In this document: positions 11,390 to 22,599 of the stretch, in pieces
Numbering within the stretch: the stretch's first letter is position 1
How the letters are laid out: each line of letters begins with the position of its first letter
Assembly: GCA_964030475.1 (NCBI GenBank)
Contig: CAXIPT010000003.1
Coordinates: forward strand, 2,093,058 to 2,157,057
Length of the DNA stretch: 64,000 nt
Reading direction: 5' to 3'
DNA from: Tethya wilhelma
Lineage: Eukaryota > Porifera > Demospongiae > Tethyida > Tethyidae
The notes under the pieces: model-generated
What the model saw: only the letters and a program-made list of their open reading frames with translations
Databases searched by the model: none
Told to the model about the DNA's origin: nothing
Translations under genes and position numbers: made by a program

Positions 11390-14007
11390 GGTCAAAAGTT
11401 CACCCAATACGTGGGAAAGATGGCCCCTTAAAGTCCTCAACCCAAACTACTCCTTTGGCTCTGAGACCAAACCAACCTCGCGATCCATGAGATTCAGTGA
11501 AAGAGAATGTAAGAATTATAGTCTCTTTACCACTGTAAGGTTTGCGAAACTTTCATGTCTAGAAGAATTCTAAATAAATGTGCAAGTGGTGGAAATTCGT
11601 CTCTTTAACATAGCTAGGGGCTCCTCCTTCATTATTTTTCAAGATTGGGGAAGGGGGTGATGGTAGCTGAAGCTACATTACAACCACATTTACTCCAGCA
11701 AATACTGCTCACTTTGAAGGTGATATGCTGCCTCCTAGCAAGGAGAGAGCTGGAGTGAGTGACACTGAGTGTCTTTTATTCTCTTCTGGTCACGATAATA
11801 ATCGTGCTTTATTTACCTCTCACCTGGGTACGAGGCTAGTATCCTAAAGTAATATCAGGAGCTCTGACACTCCTTCGCATCGTTCATATAAACTCCTGCG
11901 TAATTTGTATCACAACAGCGGTTTGTTTGCATACCTTTTTTTGTTTTAAGAAAGTTTAGTAGCAAGCAAAAAATATATACATTTGTATATATATTTGTTA
12001 AAATTAATGATCTAATATCATAATACTAATTTTACAGTGCAGCTGTCGAGAACAGACTACTCTTCTTTCAATCGGCGGCAGCCAAGTGGGAAAGGAAGGG
12101 TCCAGAGTTCACGAGGTCAACTGGTGCCATCCTCTAGTGCACGTGGAAGGTACATCCAGTCAGCGATATCAGAGAGAGGCAGTCTAGCAGCAGCAGTAGC
12201 CAGTGAGGAGAAGACAAGCAAGAAAGAGGTGAATGATTTTTATTGTAAATTTATAGCTAGCTGGCATAATAATCATCAGTTGACTGGCAAGCCAAAGTAT
12301 TCGGTCATATATAATCAGTGGGATGATCGTAAATATAGCTTTTCAGCCAAGTGTTACAAGCTACATGTCTGAATCAGCGAGGGAGGCCTCTTGTATCAAT
12401 CCAGATTCCATTACTTGATTTATTATATTGACAATCCTTACCAACTTCAGTCTGTGCACATCGCTTTTGAGAACAAGTTTATAATGATAGTCAGTGATTT
12501 GTTCAACAGTTGTATTATTGTTGTGTTATACAATATATTCTATGTACAATTAATCAATCAAGCGACAGTCTTTTTTTTTTTGGTTGTTTTTTTTGGTGGA
12601 TCATTTATATCTATCCGTATTTTCATCACATTCACAGTCTCTTTCAGATGTTACTATTGGACCAGGCCCCATATTTGAGTGTGTGCAATTCAACACCCTT
12701 GGTCGTAGCCCTCTATTGCAACACTACCTCTTCATTCACGGTCTCTCTGAGGTAGAGCTGGTCTCAGGAGCCACTACTGTCAGTAGGACTCAGGTGAAGG
12801 AGGTGCCTCCTAGAGCAATCACCTACAAGGAGTTGATTCAAAGGACTACTGACATCTCTGAGGAAAAGTATAGAGTTTATGACAAGTGAGTGTGTGACCC
12901 TTTCAAGTTTATTATTTGTTCATTTTTTGTAATCAGGCAGTTTTTGTTTGTTTTTTTTGTTTTTTTATTTTTCTTCTTGCACTTGGTTACAATGTATTAT
13001 CGTAAAAAAGACTCACTGATCGGAAAGTAATACAGTATACATTGGTGGTGTATACAAACTTCTAGGTTTACCCTAATTATACCACCTCTATCTCAGGGTC
13101 TCCCCTCTGATTGATTCTTTCATTGAGCCTAGTATAATGATATACATGTACTAAAGTCCATCTGGTTTGAGAATGCTGGTAGAAAAAATCGAATAACTTT
13201 TTAAATATCCAACCGATTTCAAAATTTCAAGCACCATTGGAAAGTGCTCGTCCTCGCCGTTCTTTTGGTTGCTTTTCCAGCTTCCTACACCTTACCAGTC
13301 AAAAGTTAGCTATTTTGCCCCATATAAAAAGTATTGCATGAATCTCATTATTTCACTTCCAGCAGCTTTCTCAAACCAGATGGACTCTAGGCACTGATAA
13401 AAATTGACTGCATTAGCATAATGTCATGCAAGGGACAATATCATGTATTGTGTGTATATTACCACCTGTAGGAAAATGGCTGAAACTGGCATGGTTATCA
13501 ATGAAGTTCATAAGAAATATGCAATGGACATGAGGAAAATGGAAAAGTAAGTCTAAACTAGTATTAATTTTAATAAACTTATTCTGATTTTCAGATGCTT
13601 CATGCTAACTGTTTTCTTAGTCAGCCCGGGAAGTAGACTTATATACATTGTTGTATAGCCGCAATTCCTACGATTACCACTATATGATAGAACCTCCGTG
13701 ATATTTCCTCTGGACACTGAAATAATAGTATTTTAGTGATTAAGAAATTACAGTTTATGGACAGAAAAAAAGCAACAGCAACAACAACAAAAAAAAATTA
13801 AAGCCCAAGTGAATGTGATTAGACAGTTAATTATTATTGTTGTCATAAATTATTGTTGATTTTTGACTCTCCAGACAAAACAAGCGAGTGCTTCAACATC
13901 GCCATGAAGTGGCCATTTTGGCAGAGAAGCTACTAGTGGCCAACAGAAGAAAGGCTCGCGATGTACTTCCTCCGATCAAAAAAACCGACAGTGAAAAGAC
14001 AAGTTAA
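7864..14007 (+). CDS. FAM227 family (FWWh domain) protein
   Basis: Fourteen exons: 7864-8164, 8550-8699, 9895-9971, 10030-10065, 10124-10228, 10398-10460, 10565-10600, 10949-11050, 11141-11270, 11389-11508, 12038-12228, 12638-12885, 13472-13546, 13875-14007. They total 1767 nt (588 aa), with intron phases consistent throughout. The diagnostic FWW motif (NTFWWIWMDQF) is at about residues 245-255. It is followed by LSQALYCAFCKAFP (about 295-308), EWIAG and the TWERWP segment, then FNTLGRSPLLQHYL (about 450). This order of motifs is that of FAM227A/FAM227B. The C-terminus is Lys/Arg-rich and helical. The family's molecular function is unknown; vertebrate members are associated with testis and ciliated tissue. 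The weakest junction is exon 8, where the acceptor is AAAG with a poor pyrimidine tract. It shares a divergent promoter with HVCN1 and has tRNA genes and MITEs in its introns. Confidence 0.87.
8779..9167. mobile_element. MITE in FAM227-like intron 2
   Basis: Inverted termini GGCCACACCAAATTGATTTC and its near-perfect complement, continuing through TGTTTCTCGGAT, bound a 389-bp segment without coding capacity. A TGA trinucleotide flanks both sides (8776-8778 and 9168-9170), consistent with a 3-bp target duplication as in PIF/Harbinger-type elements. The superfamily is inferred. Confidence 0.7.
9329..9400 (-). tRNA. tRNA-Pro (anticodon TGG)
   Basis: A 72-nt cloverleaf on the minus strand. The acceptor stem is GGCTTGT/ACAAGCC with discriminator C. 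The A box is in the D arm, the anticodon stem-loop CTCGC-TTTGGGT-GCGAG carries anticodon TGG, and the T arm is CCGGG-TTCGACT-CCCGG. A T7 run directly downstream on the minus strand is a Pol III terminator. It lies antisense within intron 2 of the FAM227-like gene and differs by one T-loop base from the copy at 10270. Confidence 0.96.
10270..10341 (+). tRNA. tRNA-Pro (anticodon TGG)
   Basis: A 72-nt cloverleaf: acceptor GGCTTGT/ACAAGCC plus discriminator C, anticodon loop TTTGGGT with anticodon TGG, T arm CCGGG-TTCGAAT-CCCGG. A run of T9 follows within 3 nt as Pol III terminator. It lies in the sense direction in the intron between the 10124-10228 and 10398-10460 exons of the FAM227-like gene. 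Confidence 0.96.
10621..10852. mobile_element. MITE, family with CATCTGGTTTGAGAATGC termini (copy 1)
   Basis: Starts GTCCATCTGGTTTGAGAATG and ends with the inverted complement CATTCTCAAACCAGATGCAC, with about 232 bp between outer ends. The interior matches the element at 13155-13386 in reverse orientation, including the AAATCGGTTGGATATTTAAA and GCTAACTTTTGACTGGTAAG stretches. Located in an intron of the FAM227-like gene. Confidence 0.85.
11355..11387. repeat. (CA)n microsatellite forming the acceptor of FAM227-like exon 10
   Basis: A CA tract ending in CACACAG|GGG. The AG at 11387-11388 is the 3' splice site of the 11389-11508 exon, so again the microsatellite supplies the acceptor. Confidence 0.9.
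13155..13386. mobile_element. MITE, family with CATCTGGTTTGAGAATGC termini (copy 2)
   Basis: The same element as at 10621-10852 but inverted, with terminal repeats AGTCCATCTGGTTTGAGAA and TTTCTCAAACCAGATGGACT. CTA flanks both sides, a possible short target duplication. It lies in the intron between FAM227-like exons 12 and 13. Confidence 0.85.
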
Positions 14008-14861
14008 TTTAACGACTATAACACCCTGTATATACTTCATAGCCTCCAGTCCCCTCTTAGACTATAGGATATGTATGCACTCCCTCCTCAGAGAACAATA
14101 TGTGTTACTGTACATGTACATCCAAGAAAATTCTCAATCAGTCAATCCAGCAATACAGTAGAACCTCTGAACAAAGCTTAAGTACACTTGACAATATATT
14201 AAATTCGGCTTGTTTGTCTTTTGTAGAGAGGTTGTCCTCTTCTTGGAGCTTCTGTTTGTATTGCTACAATAGAGTAGGAATTTTTGGGAACTAAGAACCA
14301 CATGGATGCATGACAATGTCCTCTTTAATTTGTTTGAGGTTTATAATACAGTGTTCCTACGTATCTCGGAGAATTTCTATAGAGGTTTGATCATATCTTG
14401 AAGAGGGAGGAGCCTATATGCATATGTACATGCACGGGAGCTGTATAATTTTTATTTTGTATAATTTTGAACTAAGGGCATGCATGCATCACATACATGC
14501 ACGAACACATTATAACGTTAACTTAATAAGTAACTCCAATGAATAGGCAATAACAATAATAATAATAATAATAATAATAATAGAGATCAAAGAATGAAGA
14601 ATGACAAAATACATTAACTATAATACATGTTGCTGGGGAAAAAAATTAACAGTATATATGCACATAATATTATTATAAAAAGATGAAAAACAAAAGTACT
14701 GGCAACTACACAAACTATAATAATAATAACCTCTCAATTCGTATACATACTGCTATAATTATTATATAGACCTATTATTTTATTATTTTGACAATAATAT
14801 ATATAGAACTTTAGAAGAACTTAACAAAAATTATTATGGACAATAACATAATGTTTACCTT
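14008..14861. other. Convergent spacer between FAM227-like and Ras-like genes
   Basis: The 3' flanks of two convergent genes. Very AT-rich, with an (AAT)n tract at about 14556-14582. The segment near 14216-14275 resembles sequence near 25600 (a shared GTTTGT...TAGAGAGG and TTCTGTTTGTATTGC string), so part of it is a dispersed repeat. No coding sequence was seen. Confidence 0.5.
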
Positions 14862-15125
14862 TTAGAATATAACACATTTCTTCCCTTTGGTTTTGTCCAG
14901 TTCTTCTTTGTTCTTCTCCTGTTGTGATTTCTTTATTTCTCTAACTAACTCGTGAAAACATTCGTCGATGTTCACGCGAAGTTTAGCCGATGTTTCAAAG
15001 AATGGACACTTGAGGTTTCTTGCTAGCATGTCAGCTTCTCCAAAAGAGACCTCTCTCCTGTCAGCCATGTCGGACTGTGTGTGTGTGTGTGTGTGTGTGT
15101 GCATACTTTTGTACGTGTATGTACA

Positions 15126-15178
<53 letters not shown>

Positions 15179-15746
15179 ACGTGTATACATGTGTGTATGT
15201 GTGTGTGTGTGTTTGCCATTGTTTAGCAACCAAAGTTTTATACGCTAATTGCCAGTTACTGGCTAGGTAGAGGTGACAATAGACTATATAGTCGGGGTCA
15301 ATGTATGGCAAAAAAAAAAAAAAGTTGTGTGCTTTTTTTGTGCACGGTTAATATAGTCATGGGGGTTGAGAGTGGTTGTTGGGATCTACAGTATAATTAT
15401 AGACTATATACTCATACTAAGCCATAATTATGTCTCACCTTGTTCCCTACTAGTACTATGGGTACATGTTTGTCTGTGTCCTTCACTCTCTTGATCTGTT
15501 CGCTGACCTTGGGAATTGCTATAAACGTATTTCTTTCGATCAGCGAGTAAACGAGTATGAACCCCTCTCCGTCTCTCATGTAACGATCTCGTACTGCACT
15601 GAACACTTCTTGTCCGGCTGTGTCCAGGATGTCTAGTCCAACCACCTCACCGTCTATTTCAGCGTCAATTCTGTACGCATCCTCTGTAGAATGTAAATGA
15701 AAGTGTATAAACTAGCCTCATGTAGTAAGCAAGCAGGAGAGTTACA

Positions 15747-15783
<37 letters not shown>

Positions 15784-17089
15784 TATTTTCCAAGGCAATC
15801 ACATTGTATCTAAGTGAACAACAGTGTGCATGTAGTACCATTCCCACTAGTAATACAAAACACTTGCATAATATAAACTTTATGTACTATACTACTGTTG
15901 CTTAGTCACTCCCAACAATGACTCGATCATGGATACAAGCATGTATGTTCGATCCAAGCCTGGTGTATCATATAATGCATAATAATATAATGCACCTGCA
16001 TGGGCATAATAATAGTGCCTCAGATCCTCTATCGTATACAGTTCATTGTTCCATTAATTCGAATTCCATGTACATAAAAAGAGGCTCGAATTGTTTAGAT
16101 ACACAGCATATACTTAAAATTTCACACATAAATAAATTTTTTGGTAAAGGTTGTCAATGCAATAGTAACAGCATGAACGTTAACCATGCATGCGACATGT
16201 CATTTCTCCAGATTCAATCACTACCTTAACTGTACTCTGCATGGAGTTACCGTAGTTTGAGATATTTTCGCGTTGAAAATATTCCGTACATTAAAATTTC
16301 GCGTGTTTAATTTTTGTACTTACGCAGCGCCCGTATTAATATTGGTAATAAGTTGTCAAAATTTCGAGTGTTTAATTTTTGCATACGGCATTGTGTACAA
16401 AAATTTCCCCAATGCGAATAGTAGTCAAATTACGGTAGTTAGCTGAACTAACAAGGCTAGGTATGCACATTAATCATCATTATTTGAAGCGTTTATTCAC
16501 TCACAATAATTATATACTGACCAAAAAATGTTGAGATACACGTAACTCATCAACATTCTCCCCAACCCTCAGTGCTCAATGAGGTGTGCCACCATCACCA
16601 CCATGCACATACCAACCACACCGCATTACTACTCAACCATATCAGGGAGTCATGAACAGGGGAAAGAAAGAAAAAAATTTTCTTTTCTCCAAAAGGATTT
16701 CTTTATGAATCAATATCAGCTAGTGTGAATAGTAAAAAGAACAGAGTGACACTATTGTATTATGTGGGTCATATGCCATTACATATAGGTAATTGAGATC
16801 TAGTTCGAAGTTGACTAGTGTCTATGAATAGAATAATATACTACCATTCTCTGCTTCAATGCCTGTAGGCTCTAGTAGCTCAGTGGTAAGAGTATTCGAC
16901 TAGAATTCGAAAGACCTGGGGTTGAATCTCAACTGGATCTCAAGATTTTTCCCAATGAACTTTCATATAATGTATGACACTGGAGCACCCCTGCTGAGCT
17001 GGCAATTATACGTTGATCATTAATTCACTCACCTATCGTTGGGTCGTAGTCAGCTGCAAAGACACTGCTAGTGAATTGGATGGTTATAG
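14862..17089 (-). CDS. Ras-type small GTPase, P-loop exon(s) not found
   Basis: Three phase-compatible minus-strand exons: 17089-17033, 15683-15439 and 15074-14862. They encode 171 aa covering most of a Ras G domain. Switch I is DYDPTIEDAYR; G3 is DTAGQEVF (Gly60 and Gln61 equivalents kept); [13 protein letters not shown] follows; G4 NKSD is split at the exon junction (NK|SD); G5 is ETSAK. A basic hypervariable tail ends in CVIF, a CAAX box for prenylation and membrane attachment. The first visible exon begins SAITIQF, so the preceding exon must carry GxxxxGK and the start codon. I could not find it between 17090 and 25000; an assembly gap at 18043-18047 lies in that interval. DTAGQEVF has Val where classical Ras has Glu63. 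The family is certain; the subfamily (Ras, Rap, M-Ras or a sponge-specific type) is not. Confidence 0.85.
15075..15212. repeat. (TG)n tracts before the last Ras-like exon
   Basis: Three TG blocks separated by TATGTACATG-type sequence. On the minus strand the last block ends ACACACACAG directly at the acceptor of the terminal Ras exon (15074). Confidence 0.9.
15748..15780. repeat. (TG)n microsatellite in Ras-like intron
   Basis: A TG tract of about 32 bp, 65 nt upstream (minus strand) of the 15683-15439 exon. Confidence 0.9.
16248..16437. mobile_element. Short MITE with TACCGTA termini
   Basis: TACCGTAGTTTGA at the left and TCAAATTACGGTA at the right form imperfect inverted termini around 190 bp. 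The interior has repeated AAAATTTCGxGTGTTTAATTTTTG strings. It lies in the long Ras-like intron. Confidence 0.6.
16868..16941 (+). pseudogene. tRNA-like sequence (tRNA pseudogene or SINE head)
   Basis: TAGCTCAGTGGTAAGAG is a good Pol III A box/D arm. TTCGA-CTAGAAT-TCGAA can form an anticodon arm, and GGGGTTGAATCTC is a degenerate B box/T arm. The acceptor ends do not pair (GCTCTAG against CTGGATC), so a functional tRNA is unlikely. Confidence 0.5.
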
Positions 17090-17739
17090 CTGCAGAGGGA
17101 TAATATGACATCATGAGTACATGTCTCAGGTGTGTTTACTGAGTGTAATGTAGTTCATTGAGTATAGGACCATTTTTCTACCCCTGATATGCAACAATAG
17201 GGTTTAGCTCGATAGACTTAGAGCGTAAGCAGTTGAATAGCTATATATAAAAGGTCAAAAAGTGTTTCAATGCTTCGTGAAATAAAATTATATTATTATG
17301 AGAAGATCTTTGTGTATAATTACTGATTTTGAAGGTGAAATAAGAACATTCTTCAAGAATACAGGAAATCTGATACTGGCATACCACGTACGCAAACACA
17401 CACACACACATACTTCAATTTATCCTCTGAAAATGGGCCCACTTAGCAGTAAACACACACCATCAGTGAGTAAAATAACACAAAATAAACCCAATACATG
17501 TCCTGTACTATCAAACTTTGCCACATGATTCAGCAAGCACGACTTAAAATGCAAACAAAATCTTCAAATTCCACTGGCACCCTCCCACATCAAACACCCA
17601 ACTACACAATACATTCCAACCTTGCAGTACTGTTGCACAAATAAGGAAAGTATTGATATTCACACACAAAAGGTCAAGTCTTATTAGGGCTGGAAGCACT
17701 AAAAGAGTCTGCTCTTATGCTTTGAACAATTAATTATTA

Positions 17740-17751
17740 ATTCCAGTTGTG

Positions 17752-17798
<47 letters not shown>

Positions 17799-17875
17799 AT
17801 TTGAAGCAGTTGACGTAATATTTGGTGAGAGTACACTTACTAAAGTACACCATGGTACAAAACCCTCTCTTAAAA

Positions 17876-17910
<35 letters not shown>

Positions 17911-17998
17911 ATTTGAAGCAGTTTACGTAATACTTGGTGATAGTATATTAAACTTACTAAAGTACACTAGATAGTAAAAAGAACCCTGTCTTAAAATA

Positions 17999-18042
<44 letters not shown>

Positions 18043-18047
18043 NNNNN
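17740..18047. repeat. Minisatellite of ~120-bp units ending in TG tracts, with gap
   Basis: Each unit is a TG tract, then TTTGATTTGAAGCAGTT, ACGTAATA, a TTACTAAAGTACAC segment and a CTTAAAAT(G/A)CAG segment, followed by the next TG tract. About two and a half units are present (17756-17880, 17881-18000, 18001-18042). The array runs into five Ns (18043-18047), marking an unresolved collapse. Confidence 0.8.

Positions 18048-18099
<52 letters not shown>
18048..18099. repeat. (GA)n microsatellite
   Basis: An AG/GA dinucleotide tract of about 50 bp immediately after the N gap. Confidence 0.95.
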
Positions 18100-18104
<5 letters not shown>

Positions 18105-18120
18105 TAATGCTACTGCACAC

Positions 18121-19620
18121 ACAAGTACAGGCTAATTACTATTAGTATGAGTCAGCATATAAGGTGACCTCAAATCACGACAACCATGCATATCACTTTG
18201 AGCACATAATGTGTATACCATTGTCACCACACATAAACCCTAATGAATGAACGATGTGTGTACACAACACAGATTAAGAAGCAAACCAACAAATGACACT
18301 CTACACCACCTCCCCCTCACTTAATCCAATCAGTATCATTAGCATCAATTCTCAGGAGAGACATACAATCAATAGCCTACGTGCAGTACACACTATTTCT
18401 ACAGTCATGTTATGGGTACACTGGAGTGCCTGTAACTGAAGGTTGAATGCTGAGTAGTGCTAGCTGGTGACAGGACAAACTGTACTGATTTTGTTCGGTT
18501 ATAATCTTCGATTTCAGGCAATTGTAGCTCAAAGATAACTCAAATTGCATTCCAGGAACAACTTCCACAAGGTTGTCTTACTACATAACATCAGTTTATC
18601 ACTCTTCATTTTTGATGTCTGCTCGAACTGTCAGTGAGGGGCTCAACCCGACCCAGAAGTAGTATGACTCGAGCTCGAGTATACCTTTGCCAAGCTGATA
18701 AACCTTGCTGTAAAAAACTTCAACTACAACATTAGATTGCAATCAAAGAAATTGCCAGCTCAGCATACAGGGTACATTTGTGTTGTATCTCTTACACTCA
18801 ACCATTTTATCACATTTTTGAACTTTACAGCTGATGCAAGAGTACTATGTATGCATACACAAAAACATAAAAAGAATCATAGCAGAGTGTGCATGTGCAG
18901 GTTACATCTAGCAGCCTCCTATGGGAATACAGTACACAATTTAGTGACCGTAAATGGCACCTCTTTGTTGGGTAAAACCATAATGCACACACTTCTTTCT
19001 ATCATCAGATATTGTGACCGAACCTACAGAACCACATCAAAAACAGCTACACCTACAATGTAATCTCCTATACTATATCTTTTGGTAGAAGGCTGAGTTG
19101 AAGGAACTATGTCACTATATATAAGCACTGTTTTGTTACCAAAAATAGAATGCCTGACGTTTTTTGTTGACAAACACACAATATCCGAACGTCATACGAT
19201 TGCACTAGAAACAAACAAAAAGGTTATAAAACGTCACAAAACATCAATGTTTAGTTATAAAACAGCGCTTATAATATTAAAGTGACATAGTTCCTTTAAT
19301 GTACATAACGGACTCCTAACCCATCGGTTTATTAATACTTCCTTTATCAATACTGACAATGCAATGGTCCCAGTTATATGGTGACAAAGAAACAGACAGT
19401 AGCAGAAGGTGTGATACACCATATCAGCTAACATGCTAATGCCAGTTATCTTAGTATAGAACAGGAAGTGGTGAGTAGGATTGGGACGGTTGCAGCTAAC
19501 CACAAGAGTTACCTCAACTTCCTCTTGTGAAAGAGATAAATCACTATCTTTAGATTCTGACATGAGCTCAGTTATGATCATCCTCATATTCTTTAAGAGG
19601 TCAAATTATTTATAAGATCA
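18121..19620. other. Non-coding stretch; possible minus-strand first exon near 19513-19563
   Basis: No recognised gene. On the minus strand, an ATG at about 19563 opens MSESKDSDLSLSQEEVE and is followed directly by a GAG|GTAACT donor in phase 0. This could be the initiating exon of the Ras-like gene, but the P-loop exon that should follow is absent, so the link is speculative. Confidence 0.25.
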
Positions 19621-19635
19621 TGAATAGAGAAAGGT

Positions 19636-19636
<1 letters not shown>

Positions 19637-19701
<65 letters not shown>
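19637..19701. repeat. (AG)n microsatellite
   Basis: An uninterrupted AG tract of about 65 bp. Confidence 0.95.
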
Positions 19702-19703
<2 letters not shown>

Positions 19704-20189
19704 TGCAAACACCTTGTGAACAGAAAGAGGTGACATACACAAGTTGTACATTCAACACACATCACTGATGAGCTGTTGAACAATAAAATACTTCTCAGTA
19801 CAAATAGAACCCAATAGACACATCACAGTGACACCATACCATAGTGCTAGTGGTCTGTCCTGAAACAAGAACTACAAAACCACAGAATAGGAAGTACACT
19901 TGCAATGCAAGCTTTCACACACTTAAACTACACACAGAAACCAGAGTGTCAACTACATCACACATGTAGAAACCATGTATACAGCCTCAGATAATAAACA
20001 GTTGAAATTTTGATACTGGTTCATCAACATAAGGCTAAGCTCTATAAATACGAGGAAGAATAGGTAGCCTCACTTTTCTGCATCGTTTGAATTTTAACCG
20101 AAGTCCTAAGGCAGTTTGTAATGTTGGTTTCTAGTCATAAAACTGTTGCTTAAGTGCAAGAAATTTATCAGAAAGTATATATCTAAGTT

Positions 20190-20300
20190 TGCGTAAAAAC
20201 AAGGCTTGTATCACACTTTAACGTAACTATAAATGACTGATCAAAACAAGGCTTGTATCACACTTTAACTAAGTAACTATAAATGACTGATCAATCTCAA
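20190..20300. repeat. Tandem duplication of ~55 bp
   Basis: AACAAGGCTTGTATCACACT followed by TTAAC(TA)GTAACTATAAATGACTGATCA occurs twice in direct succession, with a 4-bp indel between copies. Confidence 0.85.
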
Positions 20301-20610
20301 TTATCATCAAAATACATTTACACAAGTGGCACAAAACAACAAGTGAACATCTAGTTACAACGCTGTGTGTGCATAATACACACGACTCATCATGGTACGA
20401 TCACTGCCAACATACTGAAGCCCATTTGCAATTTTCTAACACTGTCTAGATCGATTTAGGAAGTTAGATACAGTCTTCCACGGTGGGATTCCTTTACACC
20501 AAGCCTGAGACATTATACTATATGATGCACTTTGGATGTCGTCATCTATGCATGTATTCCAGTGACAAACTACATGGTAGTATGTACTCAAATTACACAA
20601 TGGTATATAG

Positions 20611-21561
20611 ATATGCATATACTCAAGAAAACTATTGGCTACTGCAAAAAAGGAACATGATCATTGAGTTATAATGATGCATGGGATAATGTCATGTATG
20701 TTTCCAAGTGACAAAGTGCATATACACTGGTATGGCACTAAGCACTCAACTTACACGCTTATATACTACCGGGTTACCGAGTAACTACTCTATTTTGCTC
20801 TTCAAATGCTATTCTAGGCAATTAAGATGACTTAATACAGGGTGTATCCTGGAAGGATGGAGACATTTACTGCTAATGACTGAAACATGCATTGTGTTCT
20901 GCGGTAATAAATATTATCCTAAATTATAGGAGCGAGGTTCATTTTACCTCAAGGAATAGGCACTGAATTTCATCCACGTGGCAATTTTTCCTTCAGAGTG
21001 GTATTTATAATGACAACTGATATAGCAATAAAGAATTACAATAATTATCACTCTAGTCAAAATACCATTTTGAATTCACTGCACGGAGCAACCTTTGGAC
21101 ACATTCACTAATATACATAAAATTTAACAAAAATTTTTTAGCAGTGTAGGTAGGGCAGTGCTAAATATAAAAAGGAAGGAAACAGGCATGTCTGGAGGTT
21201 TGCCAAAACTACTTTTTAATTTTCACTGTTGATCCCTCATCATTCTTGCATCCTGTTGCAAAAATTTTTCTAATGAATCATGAAGCATTCACTTACATAG
21301 TTACACAAGTTTCTGTTGATCAAAGCTAAAGAAAAATAACCACTCACTAGGCTCCATATACTGTCAGTGGCGACTCAGACCACAGCTTATTGCTGGCTCA
21401 GCTTAAAATGTAACATGCAACAGCTGACATTCACACTTGTTAGCTCAACAACACACATAACTGGCACCAGCTGTGGAAATTGTGTAGATGTGGTCACTAC
21501 AACACACACATCAACACAAAGGGTTTCTGAATTAAAGAAAAAAACCTGAGACACACCACAC

Positions 21562-21595
<34 letters not shown>

Positions 21596-22547
21596 NATAT
21601 GCATATACTCAAGAAAACTATTGGCTACTGCAAAAAAGGAACATGATCATTGAGTTATAATGATGCATGGGATAATGTCATGTATGTTTCCAAGTGACAA
21701 AGTGCATATACACTGGTATGGCACTAAGCACTCAACTTACACGCTTATATACTACCGGGTTACCGAGTAACTACTCTATTTTGCTCTTCAAATGCTATTC
21801 TAGGCAATTAAGATGACTTAATACAGGGTGTATCCTGGAAGGATGGAGACATTTACTGCTAATGACTGAAACATGCATTGTGTTCTGCGGTAATAAATAT
21901 TATCCTAAATTATAGGAGCGAGGTTCATTTTACCTCAAGGAATAGGCACTGAATTTCATCCACGTGGCAATTTTTCCTTCAGAGTGGTATTTATAATGAC
22001 AACTGATATAGCAATAAAGAATTACAATAATTATCACTCTAGTCAAAATACCATTTTGAATTCACTGCACGGAGCAACCTTTGGACACATTCACTAATAT
22101 ACATAAAATTTAACAAAAATTTTTTAGCAGTGTAGGTAGGGCAGTGCTAAATATAAAAAGGAAGGAAACAGGCATGTCTGGAGGTTTGCCAAAACTACTT
22201 TTTAATTTTCACTGTTGATCCCTCATCATTCTTGCATCCTGTTGCAAAAATTTTTCTAATGAATCATGAAGCATTCACTTACATAGTTACACAAGTTTCT
22301 GTTGATCAAAGCTAAAGAAAAATAACCACTCACTAGGCTCCATATACTGTCAGTGGCGACTCAGACCACAGCTTATTGCTGGCTCAGCTTAAAATGTAAC
22401 ATGCAACAGCTGACATTCACACTTGTTAGCTCAACAACACACATAACTGGCACCAGCTGTGGAAATTGTGTAGATGTGGTCACTACAACACACACATCAA
22501 CACAAAGGGTTTCTGAATTAAAGAAAAAAACCTGAGACACACCACAC

Positions 22548-22597
<50 letters not shown>
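20611..22597. repeat. Near-perfect direct duplication of ~985 bp with N at the junction
   Basis: 20611-21595 and 21597-22581 are essentially identical (period 986). Both end in a CACACCGCGC(GC)ACAC... CA tract, and the first copy stops at the single N at 21596. The second copy continues through a longer CA tract (about 22552-22597). No gene was recognised in the unit. The pattern suggests overlapping contig ends that were not merged. Confidence 0.9.

Positions 22598-22599
<2 letters not shown>

Noticed and set aside
19513..19563. Candidate first exon of the Ras-like gene
   Set aside because: Start and donor fit, but no P-loop exon connects it to the rest, so it is mentioned only as a possibility.
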